Assembly (NCBI GenBank): GCA_964624645.1
Contig: CAZVAD010000134.1
Location: forward strand, 1 to 6,470
DNA from: Mariniphaga sp964624645
Lineage (GTDB): Bacteria > Bacteroidota > Bacteroidia > Bacteroidales > Prolixibacteraceae
Direction of reading: 5' to 3'
Length of the DNA stretch: 6,470 bases
Of this stretch, positions 6,336 to 6,470 are shown one piece after another. Each line of letters starts with the position of its first letter. Within the stretch, counting starts at the first letter, position 1. A model generated the notes under the pieces. That model ran no database searches. It was not told where the DNA came from and was given only the letters and a program-made list of their open reading frames with translations. Made by a program: the position numbers and the translations under genes.

Positions 6336-6368
6336 CAAATCTACATGATAATCTTTAATTCTCACAAA
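6336..6368 (-). promoter_or_regulatory. Bacteroidota-type promoter for the AlkD-like/HAD operon
   Basis: Read on the - strand, TTTG (6368-6365) is followed after 21 nt by TAGATTTG (6343-6336). This fits the Bacteroidota vegetative promoter pattern of a -33 TTG/TTTG and a -7 TAnnTTTG. Transcription should start near 6329, giving a leader of only about a dozen bases before the ATG at 6316. No Shine-Dalgarno sequence is present, which is common in this phylum. Confidence 0.7.
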
Positions 6369-6405
6369 AGCGCATAAGATTTGAATAATTTACTGAAGAA
6401 AGCGC
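6367..6405. repeat. Pair of AAAGCGC direct repeats around the operon promoter
   Basis: AAAGCGC occurs at 6367-6373 and 6399-6405 (GCGCTTT in the operon's direction), 32 bp apart from start to start, close to three helical turns. The promoter-proximal copy overlaps the -33 element, and the other lies upstream of it. The arrangement would suit a regulator binding one DNA face, but seven bases are few and chance is possible. Confidence 0.3.
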
Positions 6406-6437
6406 TATGATGGGTAATATGTGATGAAGATTTCAAC

Positions 6438-6455
6438 GACAAAGGACGCAAAGAA
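6438..6455. repeat. Possible fragment of a dispersed CAAAG-type intergenic repeat
   Basis: GACAAAGGACGCAAAGAA contains two tandem near-copies of an (A/G)CAAAG(G/A)A unit. Its reverse complement reads TTCTTTGCGTCCTTTGTC, which resembles short CTTTGCGTC-type repeats that recur between genes in many environmental bacterial genomes. Only one copy is present in this window, so dispersal cannot be shown. Confidence 0.25.
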
Positions 6456-6470
6456 TCATATTTTATATTT

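Overview
The window looks like ordinary chromosome from a Bacteroidota bacterium, probably Bacteroidales-like. Four things point there: a two-part promoter of the Bacteroidota type (TTTG, 21 nt, TAGATTTG) before the rightmost gene; an outer-membrane-type lipoprotein joining an OmpA-like fold to TPRs, a layout I know from Bacteroidales; a deoxynucleoside kinase whose motifs match the Bacteroidota subtype; and mostly weak or absent Shine-Dalgarno sequences with AT-rich intergenic DNA. The assignment rests on recalled family features, not on a search.

Layout, left to right. Positions 1-466 hold no convincing gene, only AT-rich DNA with one interrupted palindrome. Two closely spaced + strand genes follow, 11 nt apart: a small membrane protein with a predicted Cys2-His2 metal site and two glycine-zipper helices (467-949), and a deoxynucleoside kinase (961-1593). 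After a gap with a possible promoter comes a 584-residue lipoprotein (1686-3440), closed by a strong intrinsic terminator (3467-3504). A stand-alone M20 metallodipeptidase (3580-4965) follows, preceded by three 13-bp TTTTCAC repeats. On the - strand, reading inward from the right edge, an AlkD-like HEAT-repeat protein (6316-5615) and a HAD phosphatase (5612-4962) form a tight two-gene operon. This operon meets the peptidase head-on, and the two stop codons share one TTAA.

The genes do not form one pathway. They cover nucleoside salvage, envelope structure, peptide breakdown, sugar-phosphate or housekeeping phosphatase activity, and a DNA-repair-family protein. I found no mobile element, CRISPR array, tRNA, rRNA or defence system, and no convincing new multi-gene system. 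The items most worth a second look are the AlkD-family protein, whose usual catalytic residues appear replaced, and the small zinc-site/glycine-zipper membrane protein, whose two membrane helices look like an internal duplication.
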